From: Nitrospinaceae bacterium UBA3496
Lineage (GTDB): Bacteria > UBA8248
Direction: 5' to 3'
Assembly: GCA_002377645.1 (NCBI GenBank)
Contig: DFQF01000081.1
Coordinates: 22,172-34,949, forward strand
Length of the DNA stretch: 12,778 nucleotides
Every line of letters starts with the position of its first letter. Positions within the stretch are counted from its first letter, which is position 1. The translations under genes and the position numbers were made by a program. The notes beneath the pieces are model-generated. The model was not told where the DNA came from. It saw nothing but the letters and a program-made list of their open reading frames with translations, and did not search any database. Shown one piece after another: positions 1 through 7,057 of the stretch.

Positions 1-1204
1 TGTCATCTTCTTTGATCAGCATATCCTCTGCTTGATTAAAATTGTTAAGTATAGAATAAAGATGTTCTGATATTTCTTCGCAATTATTTTTATTTTCTTC
101 TAAGTGTTGTTCTGTACTTAATTTTGCTGAAATTGTTAAAAGTGAAACCTGTCTGCCAGCTTTTTTTCTCTCAGGTAAAATTTGCTGTAAATGTTTTATT
201 AAATAAAATTTATCTTTTTCTTTAGCTTTTGTATCGAATTCTTTATTGGTTTTTACATCTTTTTCTAATCGAATTTTTTTTATCATGTCAGAAATAATTT
301 CTCCGACAATTTCAGATCTTTTGACAAGAAAAGATTGAAATTGATTCCTTCTTTTTCCGGTAAAACCTAAGACTCCAAAAGTTTTTTCACCATCACCGAG
401 TGGCACAGCTATTACAGAACGCACATCTAATGATGGTTCATCTGGGTCGAAAAGTGCTTGATTTCCTTTTGTACCTTTAATGTCGGTTAGTCTCAGAGGC
501 TCATTATTTTTCATAACAAGTCCGCTAATACTTCGATATGGATGAATTTTAATTTTTCCTAAGAATAATTCATCAAATCCGAATGCATTTGATAAATAGG
601 GTTGTCCCGCTTCCCCGTCAACCAATACGAGGAAGCAGGAATCGGAGGGGATTATTTCCCTTGGTACTCTACATATGTTTTCAAGAAGTTGTTTTTCTGT
701 TTTGCAAATTCTGAGAGTTTTTAAATAATCCGAAAAAGAAAATAAATCTACCATCTTTTTTTCTTTTTCAGCTGTAGATAAAGCCTCTTCTACAATGTAA
801 GCAAATTGTTGGGCAAACCCTGCGATAATTTTTTGTGTTTTGTTCGTAAAAACCCAGGATTTCTTGCTATCAATGGCTAATGCACCCCTTGCCTTTTTAC
901 TTAATAAGGGAGTAGCCATAAATGACTTAATATTTTCGTGACGGCTATAATATCCTAGAGTAATAGTATCTTTATCAAATTGGTTTACACTTAAAGGCTC
1001 ATTATTCTCCAGTACCCACCCTAGAAAACCTTGTCCTGTCTGAATTGAAGCGTCAACTATAATATGGGGACTTAAGCTATGTACGGAAACCAACTGAAAT
1101 TTATCTTTTCTTTTATTTTCTAGAAAAAGGCAGGCAGTATAAGCCTCTGTCGAATTACTAGCTAGGGAAAGTAGGGAAAAAAGGTCCCTTTTAAGATTTT
1201 TCAT
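1..1204 (-). CDS. Tandem GAF-domain sensory protein, C-terminus cut by window edge
   Basis: This frame is open for 401 codons from an ATG at 1204 to the left edge, so the C-terminus is missing. Two GAF-like domains can be read. The first covers about residues 9-138, with GQGFLGWVLENNEPL near 57-71, then MATPLL and GALAIDS. The second covers about 161-307, with SISGLVMKNNEPLRLTDI near 225-242, then VIAVPLGDG and FGVLGFTG. GAF domains bind small ligands or mediate dimerisation, and no ligand can be named from the sequence. A charged helical linker (about 308-332) leads into a segment, KFYLIKHLQQILPERKKAG and then VSLLTISAKLS, spaced like the start of a GGDEF domain but diverged. No signal peptide or membrane segment is seen, so it is probably cytoplasmic. 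The in-frame upstream stop is at 1250-1252. The ribosome site is weak, only an A-rich AGAAAAAAGA. The gene has its own promoter and is separated by 265 bases from the Nudix gene. Confidence 0.8.
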   Translation of the reverse strand, partial: MKNLKRDLFSLLSLASNSTEAYTACLFLENKRKDKFQLVSVHSLSPHIIVDASIQTGQGFLGWVLENNEPLSVNQFDKDTITLGYYSRHENIKSFMATPLLSKKARGALAIDSKKSWVFTNKTQKIIAGFAQQFAYIVEEALSTAEKEKKMVDLFSFSDYLKTLRICKTEKQLLENICRVPREIIPSDSCFLVLVDGEAGQPYLSNAFGFDELFLGKIKIHPYRSISGLVMKNNEPLRLTDIKGTKGNQALFDPDEPSLDVRSVIAVPLGDGEKTFGVLGFTGKRRNQFQSFLVKRSEIVGEIISDMIKKIRLEKDVKTNKEFDTKAKEKDKFYLIKHLQQILPERKKAGRQVSLLTISAKLSTEQHLEENKNNCEEISEHLYSILNNFNQAEDMLIKEDD

Positions 1205-1263
1205 TCTTTTTTCTCTAGCGGCGGAAAGCAAAAAACTATAAAATATTTCTTAGAACGTGTTTG

Positions 1264-1292
1264 ATTATAAACAGAAATGAAGGTTAGTTCAA
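1264..1292 (-). promoter_or_regulatory. Sigma70-like promoter of the GAF gene
   Basis: Reading leftward, a -35 box TTGAAC (1292-1287) is followed by a 17-base spacer and a perfect -10 box TATAAT (1269-1264). The predicted start of transcription is near 1257, giving a leader of about 50 bases before the ATG at 1204. Both boxes and the spacing fit the sigma70 consensus, and this is the best promoter match seen in the window. The surrounding DNA is very AT-rich, so some caution is due. Confidence 0.6.
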
Positions 1293-1308
1293 GTAAAATT
1301 TTAATCTG

Positions 1309-1321
1309 TGACTGTAAGTCA
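1309..1321. promoter_or_regulatory. Dyad upstream of the GAF promoter, possible operator
   Basis: A perfect inverted repeat TGACT-GTA-AGTCA lies 16 bases upstream of the -35 box of the GAF promoter, centred near -58 from the predicted transcription start. That is a usual place for an activator site. A related 14-base string, CTGTGACTGTAAGT here and CTGTGACTTCAAGT at 8811-8824, occurs in the promoter region of the gene at 8881. A regulatory role is inferred only from position and symmetry. The rest of 1205-1469 is AT-rich DNA in which no gene or clear terminator hairpin was seen. Confidence 0.3.
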
Positions 1322-1469
1322 TTGTAATTAATGATTTTATTTGCAATATTTGTTTGTTTTTTGATGTATTTTTGTTATGTTTTATAGGTAATTACATAAA
1401 TATAATCATAAAAAACTGCAGAAATTGCTTTTTATATTTAATTTTTTTGTTTTTTTTTAGTTAATCAGG

Positions 1470-2024
1470 TTAGGTTGTTTCTATTTTCCGAAAATCGTTA
1501 ATTGCGGCTTTTGTTGTCTCAAAAGCAAGTTCATCCAATTTTATTTCTGAGCTTAAAACAAATTTAATATCTGTAGATTCATTATTAATAGTTGGTATAC
1601 CATCAACTACAATTCCAACATATGCAACTAGAACAGTCGGTTCTCGATCGAATGAATAAACACCTAGAAGACTTTTAATTTCAATCTTTAATCCAACTTC
1701 CTCAAAAACTTCTCTTTTTGCTGCTTGTTCTACGATTTCACCTCTATTTACAAAGCCACCAGGAAAAGTCCAATAGTCTTTACGAGGATTATATGCTCTT
1801 TTGAGTAAGATAATTTTTTTATCCAAAAGTGTTACAACACCTGTCGCAAGTTTTGGATCTAAGAAATGAACATAATTACAATTTGAGTTACTGCAGCAAA
1901 GTTGTTTACTTGAATCTCCCTCAACCCATGAACGATAAATAAGTTTCGAGCCGCATGTAAGACAGTATTTGATGTTATTTTTTAAATAAGGATGATCTTG
2001 AAATTCAAAAGATTCAGAATTCAT
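1470..2024 (-). CDS. Nudix hydrolase with N-terminal zinc ribbon
   Basis: A 184-residue protein with a complete Nudix box at residues 90-112: GFVNRGE, then seven residues, then REVFEEVGL, an exact fit to GX5EX7REUXEEXGU. The glutamates of REVFEE bind the divalent metal needed to hydrolyse nucleoside-diphosphate-linked substrates. In front of it is a small zinc ribbon with CLTC at 21-24 and CC plus C at 43, 44 and 49, the layout seen in NADH-pyrophosphatase-like Nudix proteins. The protein is shorter than E. coli NudC (257 residues) and I do not see the SQPWPFP motif of true NADH pyrophosphatases, so the substrate (ADP-ribose, an NAD derivative or a damaged nucleotide) is open. The ATG at 2024 has AAGGA at 2039-2035, partly within the stop codon of the upstream hydrolase gene. 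The 13-base gap to that gene implies co-transcription. It is cytoplasmic, as no signal or membrane segment is seen. Confidence 0.9.
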   Translation of the reverse strand: MNSESFEFQDHPYLKNNIKYCLTCGSKLIYRSWVEGDSSKQLCCSNSNCNYVHFLDPKLATGVVTLLDKKIILLKRAYNPRKDYWTFPGGFVNRGEIVEQAAKREVFEEVGLKIEIKSLLGVYSFDREPTVLVAYVGIVVDGIPTINNESTDIKFVLSSEIKLDELAFETTKAAINDFRKIETT

Positions 2025-2037
2025 TACTACAGTTTCC

Positions 2038-2679
2038 TTAATTTAGAAAGGGATTATTGTTTGTTTCAATCTCTATAGTTGTTGATGGACCATGGCCGGG
2101 ATAGATAATTGTGTCAGGAGGTAAAGTGAACAATCGAGATCTTATACTTTCTAAAAGAGTAGGCAAGTTTCCTCCAGGAAGATCGGTTCTGCCTATGGAA
2201 CCTGCAAACAAACTATCTCCAACAATTGCATGATTTTTATTTGTCTGTTTATCGAGAGTATACAAAGTAATATTTCCGGGAGAATGACCGTCGGTAAGTA
2301 GAATTTTGAAATCAAGATTGCCAACTTTTATATTTTGATTTGGAATAAGGAAATTATCAACTTCAGGAACCTCGGGAATTGGCAATCCGTAACCATTTGC
2401 AATTTCTGGCATACTTTCTAGGTTTTTTAATTCTTTCTCGTGAAGCCAATATGGAACATTAATAGTTTTCTTTACTTTGTATACGCCTTCTGCATGATCA
2501 ATATGAGCATGAGTTCCAATAATTTTTTCAATAGAAATTTGTTTTTTTTCTGCGATTTTTAAGACTTCGTTTATATCTGAACCAGGATCAATATAAATAC
2601 CCTTCATTGTTTCTGTGCAAGTAACTAGATAACTATTTACTTGAAAAGGACCTACAGTAACACAATCGATGTTTAACAA
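2038..2679 (-). CDS. Metallo-beta-lactamase-fold hydrolase (glyoxalase II / YcbL-like)
   Basis: A 213-residue protein with the full binuclear-metal signature: THAHIDH at 56-62 (HxHxDH), GHSPGN with H132, GDSLF with D155, and YPGHG with H196. The fold and the GSIGRTDLPGGN stretch match the short glyoxalase-II-like (YcbL type) branch of hydroxyacylglutathione hydrolases. True glyoxalase II is about 250 residues with a C-terminal helical glutathione-binding domain. That domain is missing here, so the thioester substrate is uncertain and the name should stay at family level. The start is TTG at 2679 with a well-placed AAGGA six bases upstream. It sits between the OmpA-lipoprotein gene (36-base gap) and the Nudix gene (13-base gap) in the leftward operon. 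It is predicted cytoplasmic and probably handles metabolic thioesters or detoxifies aldehydes, which is inference from the family. Confidence 0.88.
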   Translation of the reverse strand: MLNIDCVTVGPFQVNSYLVTCTETMKGIYIDPGSDINEVLKIAEKKQISIEKIIGTHAHIDHAEGVYKVKKTINVPYWLHEKELKNLESMPEIANGYGLPIPEVPEVDNFLIPNQNIKVGNLDFKILLTDGHSPGNITLYTLDKQTNKNHAIVGDSLFAGSIGRTDLPGGNLPTLLESIRSRLFTLPPDTIIYPGHGPSTTIEIETNNNPFLN

Positions 2680-2685
2680 AAAAAA

Positions 2686-2690
2686 TCCTT
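2686..2690 (-). promoter_or_regulatory. Ribosome binding site fixing the TTG start at 2679
   Basis: AAGGA is followed by six bases and then TTG. The translated protein begins MLNIDCVTVGPFQVN, the normal beginning of this hydrolase family, so TTG is the likely start and no in-frame ATG before the fold would serve. Confidence 0.6.
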
Positions 2691-2715
2691 ATTTTTAATT
2701 GTTCAATCTTAAAAA

Positions 2716-3651
2716 TTAACGACTATTAGGGGGAAAAATAATAATTTCTATCCTTCTGTTTAAACTCTTTCCTTTCTTTGAATTGTTTGTTGCAATAGGA
2801 TTAAATTCTCCTAAACCGGCCGCAGATGAATTTCTTGGATCTACATCACCTATTTCCACTAAGTATCTTAAAACACTTGTTGCACGTGCGGTAGACAATT
2901 CCCAGTTTGTTTCCCATCTTTCAGCAAGCTGCCCTTTAATTTGGACGTTGTCCGTATGGCCTTGTACCTGAATTTCACGATTTGAATAACGTTTAATTAC
3001 AGATGCTATTTTTCTTAAGAGAGGCTTACTATTTTTCTTTACTTTTGCTCTTCCGGAGCGAAAAAGAATCTTACTTGCTATTCTTATTACCACTCGCTGT
3101 TTTTTGCGGAGTATTTTAATAGAGTTTTTTTTGATTGCTCCACTAAATTGATTTTTTAAATCTTTAAAAACTTGATTTTGCAAACGAATTTTATCTTCGA
3201 AACGTATTAATCTTTTTCTGATTTTTGTAAGATTTTTTTCAAGAACTATTTTTGCTTTTTTTGAATTTTCTAATTTTAAATTTAATTGATCATTTTTATT
3301 TTTATTTTCATTTTTCAATCTTTTTTGTCTTGAAATTTGGGAACGTAAGTCAGACATTTTAACAGTGTCTTTTTGTTTTTTTCTCCAAGACATAGTTAAT
3401 TGTTGTTCTAGTTCTTCGTTTATCTGGCTATTCTTTTTGATTTTTCTGTTTAATGAATCTCTTATAGCTTGTAAAGATCTTATTTTATTTTGTGATGTTT
3501 CTAAATCTCGTCTTAGGCTTATTGCTTCATTGGATTTTTTATCGAAATCTTCGATCGAAACACATCCAACTAATAAAAATGAAATTATCAGATAAAAAAA
3601 TGCTTTAAATGAAAAATTATTTCTTGTGAAATCTAGTTGCATCTTGTACAT
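2716..3651 (-). CDS. OmpA/MotB-domain lipoprotein with long coiled coil
   Basis: A 311-residue protein counted from ATG 3651. A hydrophobic stretch ends in the lipobox LLVGC, giving a lipidated Cys30. The residue after it is Val rather than Asp, which fits outer-membrane sorting. Residues about 35-170 are highly charged and helical, a probable coiled coil spanning the periplasm. Residues about 183-305 form an OmpA/MotB peptidoglycan-binding domain with VQGHTDNV (230-237), NWELSTARA (249-257), SAAGLGEFNP and NRRIEI near the end. These resemble the MotB type closely, but there is no MotB transmembrane helix and no motA gene here. The likely role is a tether between outer membrane and peptidoglycan. 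ATG 3651 is chosen because GGGAG lies eight bases upstream; an in-frame TTG at 3666 and an ATG at 3642 are alternatives. The gene overlaps the end of fbp by 35 bases, which implies translational coupling. Confidence 0.88.
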   Translation of the reverse strand: MYKMQLDFTRNNFSFKAFFYLIISFLLVGCVSIEDFDKKSNEAISLRRDLETSQNKIRSLQAIRDSLNRKIKKNSQINEELEQQLTMSWRKKQKDTVKMSDLRSQISRQKRLKNENKNKNDQLNLKLENSKKAKIVLEKNLTKIRKRLIRFEDKIRLQNQVFKDLKNQFSGAIKKNSIKILRKKQRVVIRIASKILFRSGRAKVKKNSKPLLRKIASVIKRYSNREIQVQGHTDNVQIKGQLAERWETNWELSTARATSVLRYLVEIGDVDPRNSSAAGLGEFNPIATNNSKKGKSLNRRIEIIIFPPNSR

Positions 3652-4600
3652 CTTGTTTGCTCCCAATCAAAAAAGAGGTTCTTTGGTGAAGTTCTTCTGG
3701 AATTATCTCTAAAATTCTTTTTGATCCATTGGAAGATGCCCCTCCAGCTTGTTCTACTATATAAGACATTGGGTTGCATTCATATAGAAGTCTGAGTTTG
3801 CCATTTTGATTCTTTTTGTCTTTCGGGTACAAAAAAATTCCACCCTTTAGAAGATTTCTATGAAAATCTGCTACTAATGAACCAATGTATCTTCCTGAGT
3901 AAGGTGTCCCTTCATTTACATTGTCTGTTTTTAGAAAAGAAATATATTTCGAAGTGCCTTCTGTCCAATTGACGCTATTACCCTCATTTATACTAAAAAT
4001 TTTCCCTTTTTCTGGTATAGAAATATTTGGATGTGATAGAAAAAAATCATTTTCAGAAGGATCCAACGTAAATCCATGAACTCCTTTCCCCTCTGTATAG
4101 ACGAGCATAGTAGAAGAACCATATATAACATAACCAGATGCAATTTGATTAATGCCAGGTTGAAGAAAATCATTTTCGGAAATAGGCTTTTCAGTTGATT
4201 CTCTTTTTAAAATTGAAAAAATCGTACCTATACTAACGTTTACATCAATGTTAGATGAGCCGTCGAGTGGATCATATAGAAGTAGATAATTTTTATCTTT
4301 TGCTATGGAATAAATATTGTCCATTTCTTCGCTAGCAATTCCCCCTACTAGTTGTTTTTTAACAAATTCATCTCTTAATAGGGTATCAGCAAATTCATCA
4401 AGCTTCTGTACTTCCTCTCCCTGAACGTTTTTCTCACCCGTTGCACCTAATATATCGCTAAGTCCAGCTTTCAAAACTTTAGAATTGATTGACTTTGAAG
4501 ATTGAGCGATGACTGAAATAATTTGCAAAATCTCATCCTCTACACCTGAAGAGACTAAATGTTCTTCCAATCGTAAAAGTTCTGTATTTGGATTTTGCAT
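3617..4600 (-). CDS. fbp: Fructose-1,6-bisphosphatase, class I
   Basis: A 327-residue enzyme that hydrolyses fructose 1,6-bisphosphate to fructose 6-phosphate and phosphate, the committed step of gluconeogenesis and of sugar-phosphate regeneration. The class I signature is complete: GATGEKNVQGEE near 52-63, SEE at 90-92, the metal-binding DPLDGSSN at 110-117, GRYIGSLVADFHRN near 237-249, and the substrate and metal segment KLRLLYECNPM with Glu274. Its length is close to the usual 330-340, and the protein looks intact and cytoplasmic. It lies 64 bases after the aldolase gene on the same strand, so the two catalyse consecutive steps. The next gene, for the OmpA lipoprotein, begins inside its 3' end. 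The ATG at 4600 has only a weak GGAA-type ribosome site. An A/T-rich hairpin precedes the gene and could uncouple it from the aldolase. Confidence 0.96.
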   Translation of the reverse strand: MQNPNTELLRLEEHLVSSGVEDEILQIISVIAQSSKSINSKVLKAGLSDILGATGEKNVQGEEVQKLDEFADTLLRDEFVKKQLVGGIASEEMDNIYSIAKDKNYLLLYDPLDGSSNIDVNVSIGTIFSILKRESTEKPISENDFLQPGINQIASGYVIYGSSTMLVYTEGKGVHGFTLDPSENDFFLSHPNISIPEKGKIFSINEGNSVNWTEGTSKYISFLKTDNVNEGTPYSGRYIGSLVADFHRNLLKGGIFLYPKDKKNQNGKLRLLYECNPMSYIVEQAGGASSNGSKRILEIIPEELHQRTSFLIGSKQDVQDATRFHKK

Positions 4601-4636
4601 TTTTTTCCGTGAGAGAAAACTGTTAAATTCTAGCTG

Positions 4637-4665
4637 AAAAAAGAAAAGAAGTAATTTTCTTTTTT
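4637..4665 (-). terminator. A/T-rich hairpin between aldolase and FBPase genes
   Basis: Two arms, AAAAAAGAAAA (4637-4647) and TTTTCTTTTTT (4655-4665), pair perfectly over 11 bases around a seven-base loop. On the leftward transcript the second arm ends in a run of U. The stem touches the aldolase stop codon. With one G-C pair it is thermodynamically weak, so it may be a leaky terminator, an mRNA-end stabiliser, or a by-product of base composition. Confidence 0.3.
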
Positions 4666-5699
4666 TATGAAACAGATATTTCTTGTTCTATTTTTTCAGA
4701 ATATGAACCATTTCTAGCAGCACCATTACATTTACAGCGATGAGAAAAAACCTTTTGAGCATTTGTGAGATTTTCAGAATCTCCATTCCATGCTTTTAGG
4801 CATGCTGCCTGAAGAGCTCTTCCATATGAAAAACTTAATTCCCATGGATGCGGATAAGAATCAAGTGCATTCATTGCATTTAAGTTTTGAGTTGCGAATG
4901 CGTCAGTTTGTCCACCCGATAAAAAAGCAATGCCTGGAACTGATGAAGGAACGCATCTTAATAAAGCCTCAACGGTTTTAATAGCAATTTCCTTAGAATC
5001 AGCCTGAACAGGACATTCAGAACCAGAAATTACCATATTGGGTTTTAAAACGATTCCTTCCAAAAGTACATTTTGCTTAAATAGTTCGTGAAAAACAGCT
5101 TTTAAGGTTTTTTCTGTTACCTCTTTACAACGATCAATAGTGTGTATTCCATCCATTAAAACTTCAGGTTCAACTATTGGTACTAAACCCGATTCTTGTG
5201 AAAGAGCGGCGTATCTAGCAAGGGCATGAGCGTTTACATCTATACAAAACTGAGAAGGTAATTCCTCATTGATTTCGATTACAGCTCTCCACTTCGTAAA
5301 TTTAGCTCCGAGTTGGGCATATTCCTGTAAACGTTCACGTAGACCATCTAAACCCTCCGTGATTTTTTCTCCAGAAGATAGAGCAAGTTCTTTTGCTCCC
5401 ATATCTACTTTAATTCCTGGAATAATACCTTTTTGAGAAAGTAACTCGGGGAATGGAATGTTACTACTAGAACTTTGACGAAGGGTTTCGTCAAATAGAA
5501 TTACACCACTTATGTAATTTTCTATACCATCTGTTGTGAAAAGTAATTCTCTATAATTTCTACGATTTTCTTCAGTAGATTCAACATTAATGCTGTCTAA
5601 TCTTTTTTTAATTGTTCCTGAACTTTCATCTGCAGCTAAAATACCCTTTCCACTTGAAACCATTTGACTAGCTATTGTCATAAGGACCTTTTGATCCAT
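4665..5699 (-). CDS. fda: Fructose-bisphosphate aldolase, class I (glycolytic type)
   Basis: A 344-residue aldolase that interconverts fructose 1,6-bisphosphate with dihydroxyacetone phosphate and glyceraldehyde 3-phosphate by a Schiff-base mechanism. It is the classical class I family of animals and plants, not the metal-dependent class II nor the DhnA/FbaB type. The evidence is KGILAADESSGT (18-29, with Asp24), GIKVDMG with Lys97, KWR with Lys136, VEPEV with Glu177 and Glu179, and LLEGIVLKPNMV, in which Lys219 is the Schiff-base lysine. The C-terminus ends in ISVS and lacks the terminal Tyr needed for full activity in the vertebrate muscle enzyme. The ATG at 5699 has a strong AGGAG six bases upstream. 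It is the first gene of the leftward operon and its own promoter is proposed. The symbol follows other bacterial class I enzymes and is a label only. Confidence 0.96.
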   Translation of the reverse strand: MDQKVLMTIASQMVSSGKGILAADESSGTIKKRLDSINVESTEENRRNYRELLFTTDGIENYISGVILFDETLRQSSSSNIPFPELLSQKGIIPGIKVDMGAKELALSSGEKITEGLDGLRERLQEYAQLGAKFTKWRAVIEINEELPSQFCIDVNAHALARYAALSQESGLVPIVEPEVLMDGIHTIDRCKEVTEKTLKAVFHELFKQNVLLEGIVLKPNMVISGSECPVQADSKEIAIKTVEALLRCVPSSVPGIAFLSGGQTDAFATQNLNAMNALDSYPHPWELSFSYGRALQAACLKAWNGDSENLTNAQKVFSHRCKCNGAARNGSYSEKIEQEISVS

Positions 5700-5756
5700 T
5701 CTTTACTCCTGAAAAAAATTCAAAAAAATTTTACAGACGGTCTATTAATTGAGAAA

Positions 5757-5786
5757 ATTATATCAGCCTATATTGTAAAGTGTAAA
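5757..5786 (-). promoter_or_regulatory. Promoter of the aldolase-FBPase operon
   Basis: Reading leftward, TTTACA (5786-5781), an 18-base spacer and a perfect TATAAT (5762-5757) are found. Transcription would start near 5750, leaving a leader of about 50 bases that contains the AGGAG before the aldolase ATG. This is the divergent region shared with the MFS gene. Confidence 0.5.
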
Positions 5787-5866
5787 TCAATTTTATCTAG
5801 TATGTGATAAAACATTTTTTTATAAGGATATAAAAAAACTATAATTTTAATTTTAAAAAGAACATT

Positions 5867-7033
5867 TTGATAAATCTAAAATCTTACAAAAACAAATCTG
5901 TTTTTATTCGAATGCCAGCATTCTATTTTCTTCACTTTTTTGGAGTTGGTGTAATGCTTCCATTTGTAAATATTTTTTATGATTCAATTGGGATTGAAGG
6001 TCTTAAGTTAGGAATTTTAAACGCTTCTCCCAGAGTTGCAGCAATGATTATGCCGTTTATTTTTGGTGCTATTGCGGATAAATATAAGATTGAAAAAAAA
6101 CTTATATTTTTTAGCACATTGATTGCATCTTTCATTGCATTTTATTTATGGAATCTCAGGGAATTTTGGATTCTTTTTTTCTTTATCACTTTTTTTTATT
6201 GTTTAAAAAGTCCAGTTGTACCGATAGTTGAAAACTTATGTTTAAAGGAAGCAAAAAAATCAGGAATTGATTATGGAAAAATAAGGTGGTGGGGTTCATT
6301 AGGTTTTATTATTGCAGCTTTAATTACAGGAAAGATCATAGATCTCTTTAGTGAAAATTATATTTTTCTTTTAATTTCTATTTCGGGTCTGATTTCTGGA
6401 TTCTTCATTTTGCTTGTTCCTGATAGTAACGATAATAGGAAACCTTTTTTACTTTCACAATTATTCAAATCAATAAAAAAGAATAAAAATTTATTAAATT
6501 TTTTCTTAGTTAGCGCTATAGTTTCAGCAACTTCAGGTCCATTTGGACTTTATTTTAGTATTCACCTTAAAAAATTAGGTATGAGTGCTTTCTTAATTGG
6601 GTTTGCATGGATTTTAGGTGTTATTAGTGAGATATTTTTTCTTTTTTATGCTGGAAAAATTAGAACTTATATAGGTGTTAAGTTGATGATAATGGTAGGT
6701 ATTTTGGCTACCGCTATAAGATGGGAGTTAATAGCAATTACTGATGAGATTATTTTTTTAATTTCAATTCAAATCTTACATGGATTAACATTTGGAGTAC
6801 TTCACCCAGCATCCATACAGTATTTAGATATGCAAAGTAATGAAGAAAATAAAAATTCAACTCAGTCTCTGTATAGTGTTTTTACATATGGGATTGGCTC
6901 TACATTAGGAGTTCTTGTTTCTGGGATACTTATCAATTATTTTAGTTACAGAGTTTTATTACATGCAAGTTCTATTCTCGCTATGTTAGCTCTTTTAATT
7001 TTTATATTACCATTACGTAATAAGAATTTTTAG
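5867..7033 (+). CDS. MFS transporter, LacY-like/PPP-type (MFS_1-like)
   Basis: A 388-residue integral membrane protein with about twelve hydrophobic segments. It resembles the MFS_1-like group of proton symporters that includes the phenylpropionate permease (HcaT) and LacY-related carriers. Supporting motifs are FGAIADKYKIEKK after the second helix (MFS loop 2-3), YGKIRWWGSLGFIIAA before helix 5, and QILHGLTFGVLHPA in the second half. It sits in the inner membrane. The substrate cannot be told from the sequence. The start at 5867 is TTG with no convincing ribosome site; an ATG at 5912 (residue 16) would still leave the first helix nearly whole. A TATAAT at 5840-5845, without a good -35, could give a very short leader. 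The gene ends 24 bases before bioD on the same strand, so the two are probably co-transcribed and the cargo might relate to biotin precursors (speculative). Confidence 0.85.
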   Translation: MINLKSYKNKSVFIRMPAFYFLHFFGVGVMLPFVNIFYDSIGIEGLKLGILNASPRVAAMIMPFIFGAIADKYKIEKKLIFFSTLIASFIAFYLWNLREFWILFFFITFFYCLKSPVVPIVENLCLKEAKKSGIDYGKIRWWGSLGFIIAALITGKIIDLFSENYIFLLISISGLISGFFILLVPDSNDNRKPFLLSQLFKSIKKNKNLLNFFLVSAIVSATSGPFGLYFSIHLKKLGMSAFLIGFAWILGVISEIFFLFYAGKIRTYIGVKLMIMVGILATAIRWELIAITDEIIFLISIQILHGLTFGVLHPASIQYLDMQSNEENKNSTQSLYSVFTYGIGSTLGVLVSGILINYFSYRVLLHASSILAMLALLIFILPLRNKNF

Positions 7034-7057
7034 AATTTTAATTAGGTTAACAAAAAA

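Noticed and set aside
1372..1469. Terminator after the Nudix gene
   Set aside because: The region has long A/T runs but no stem of useful length just after the stop codon, so no intrinsic terminator is called.
2783..3595. Two short rightward frames (2783-2971 and 3365-3595) within the OmpA-lipoprotein gene
   Set aside because: Both are antisense to the conserved OmpA domain or the coiled coil, have no family resemblance and need no separate explanation.
2716..3666. MotB flagellar stator subunit
   Set aside because: The peptidoglycan-binding domain is MotB-like, but there is a lipobox instead of a stator transmembrane helix and no motA gene nearby. A lipoprotein is the better call.
3988..4981. 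Small frames inside fbp (3988-4173) and the aldolase gene (4790-4981)
   Set aside because: They overlap conserved enzyme sequence in other frames and show no independent ribosome site or domain.
5816..5845. Rightward promoter for the MFS gene
   Set aside because: TATAAT at 5840-5845 is perfect, but no acceptable -35 box lies at 16-18 bases. In such AT-rich DNA a lone -10 box is not enough for a feature.
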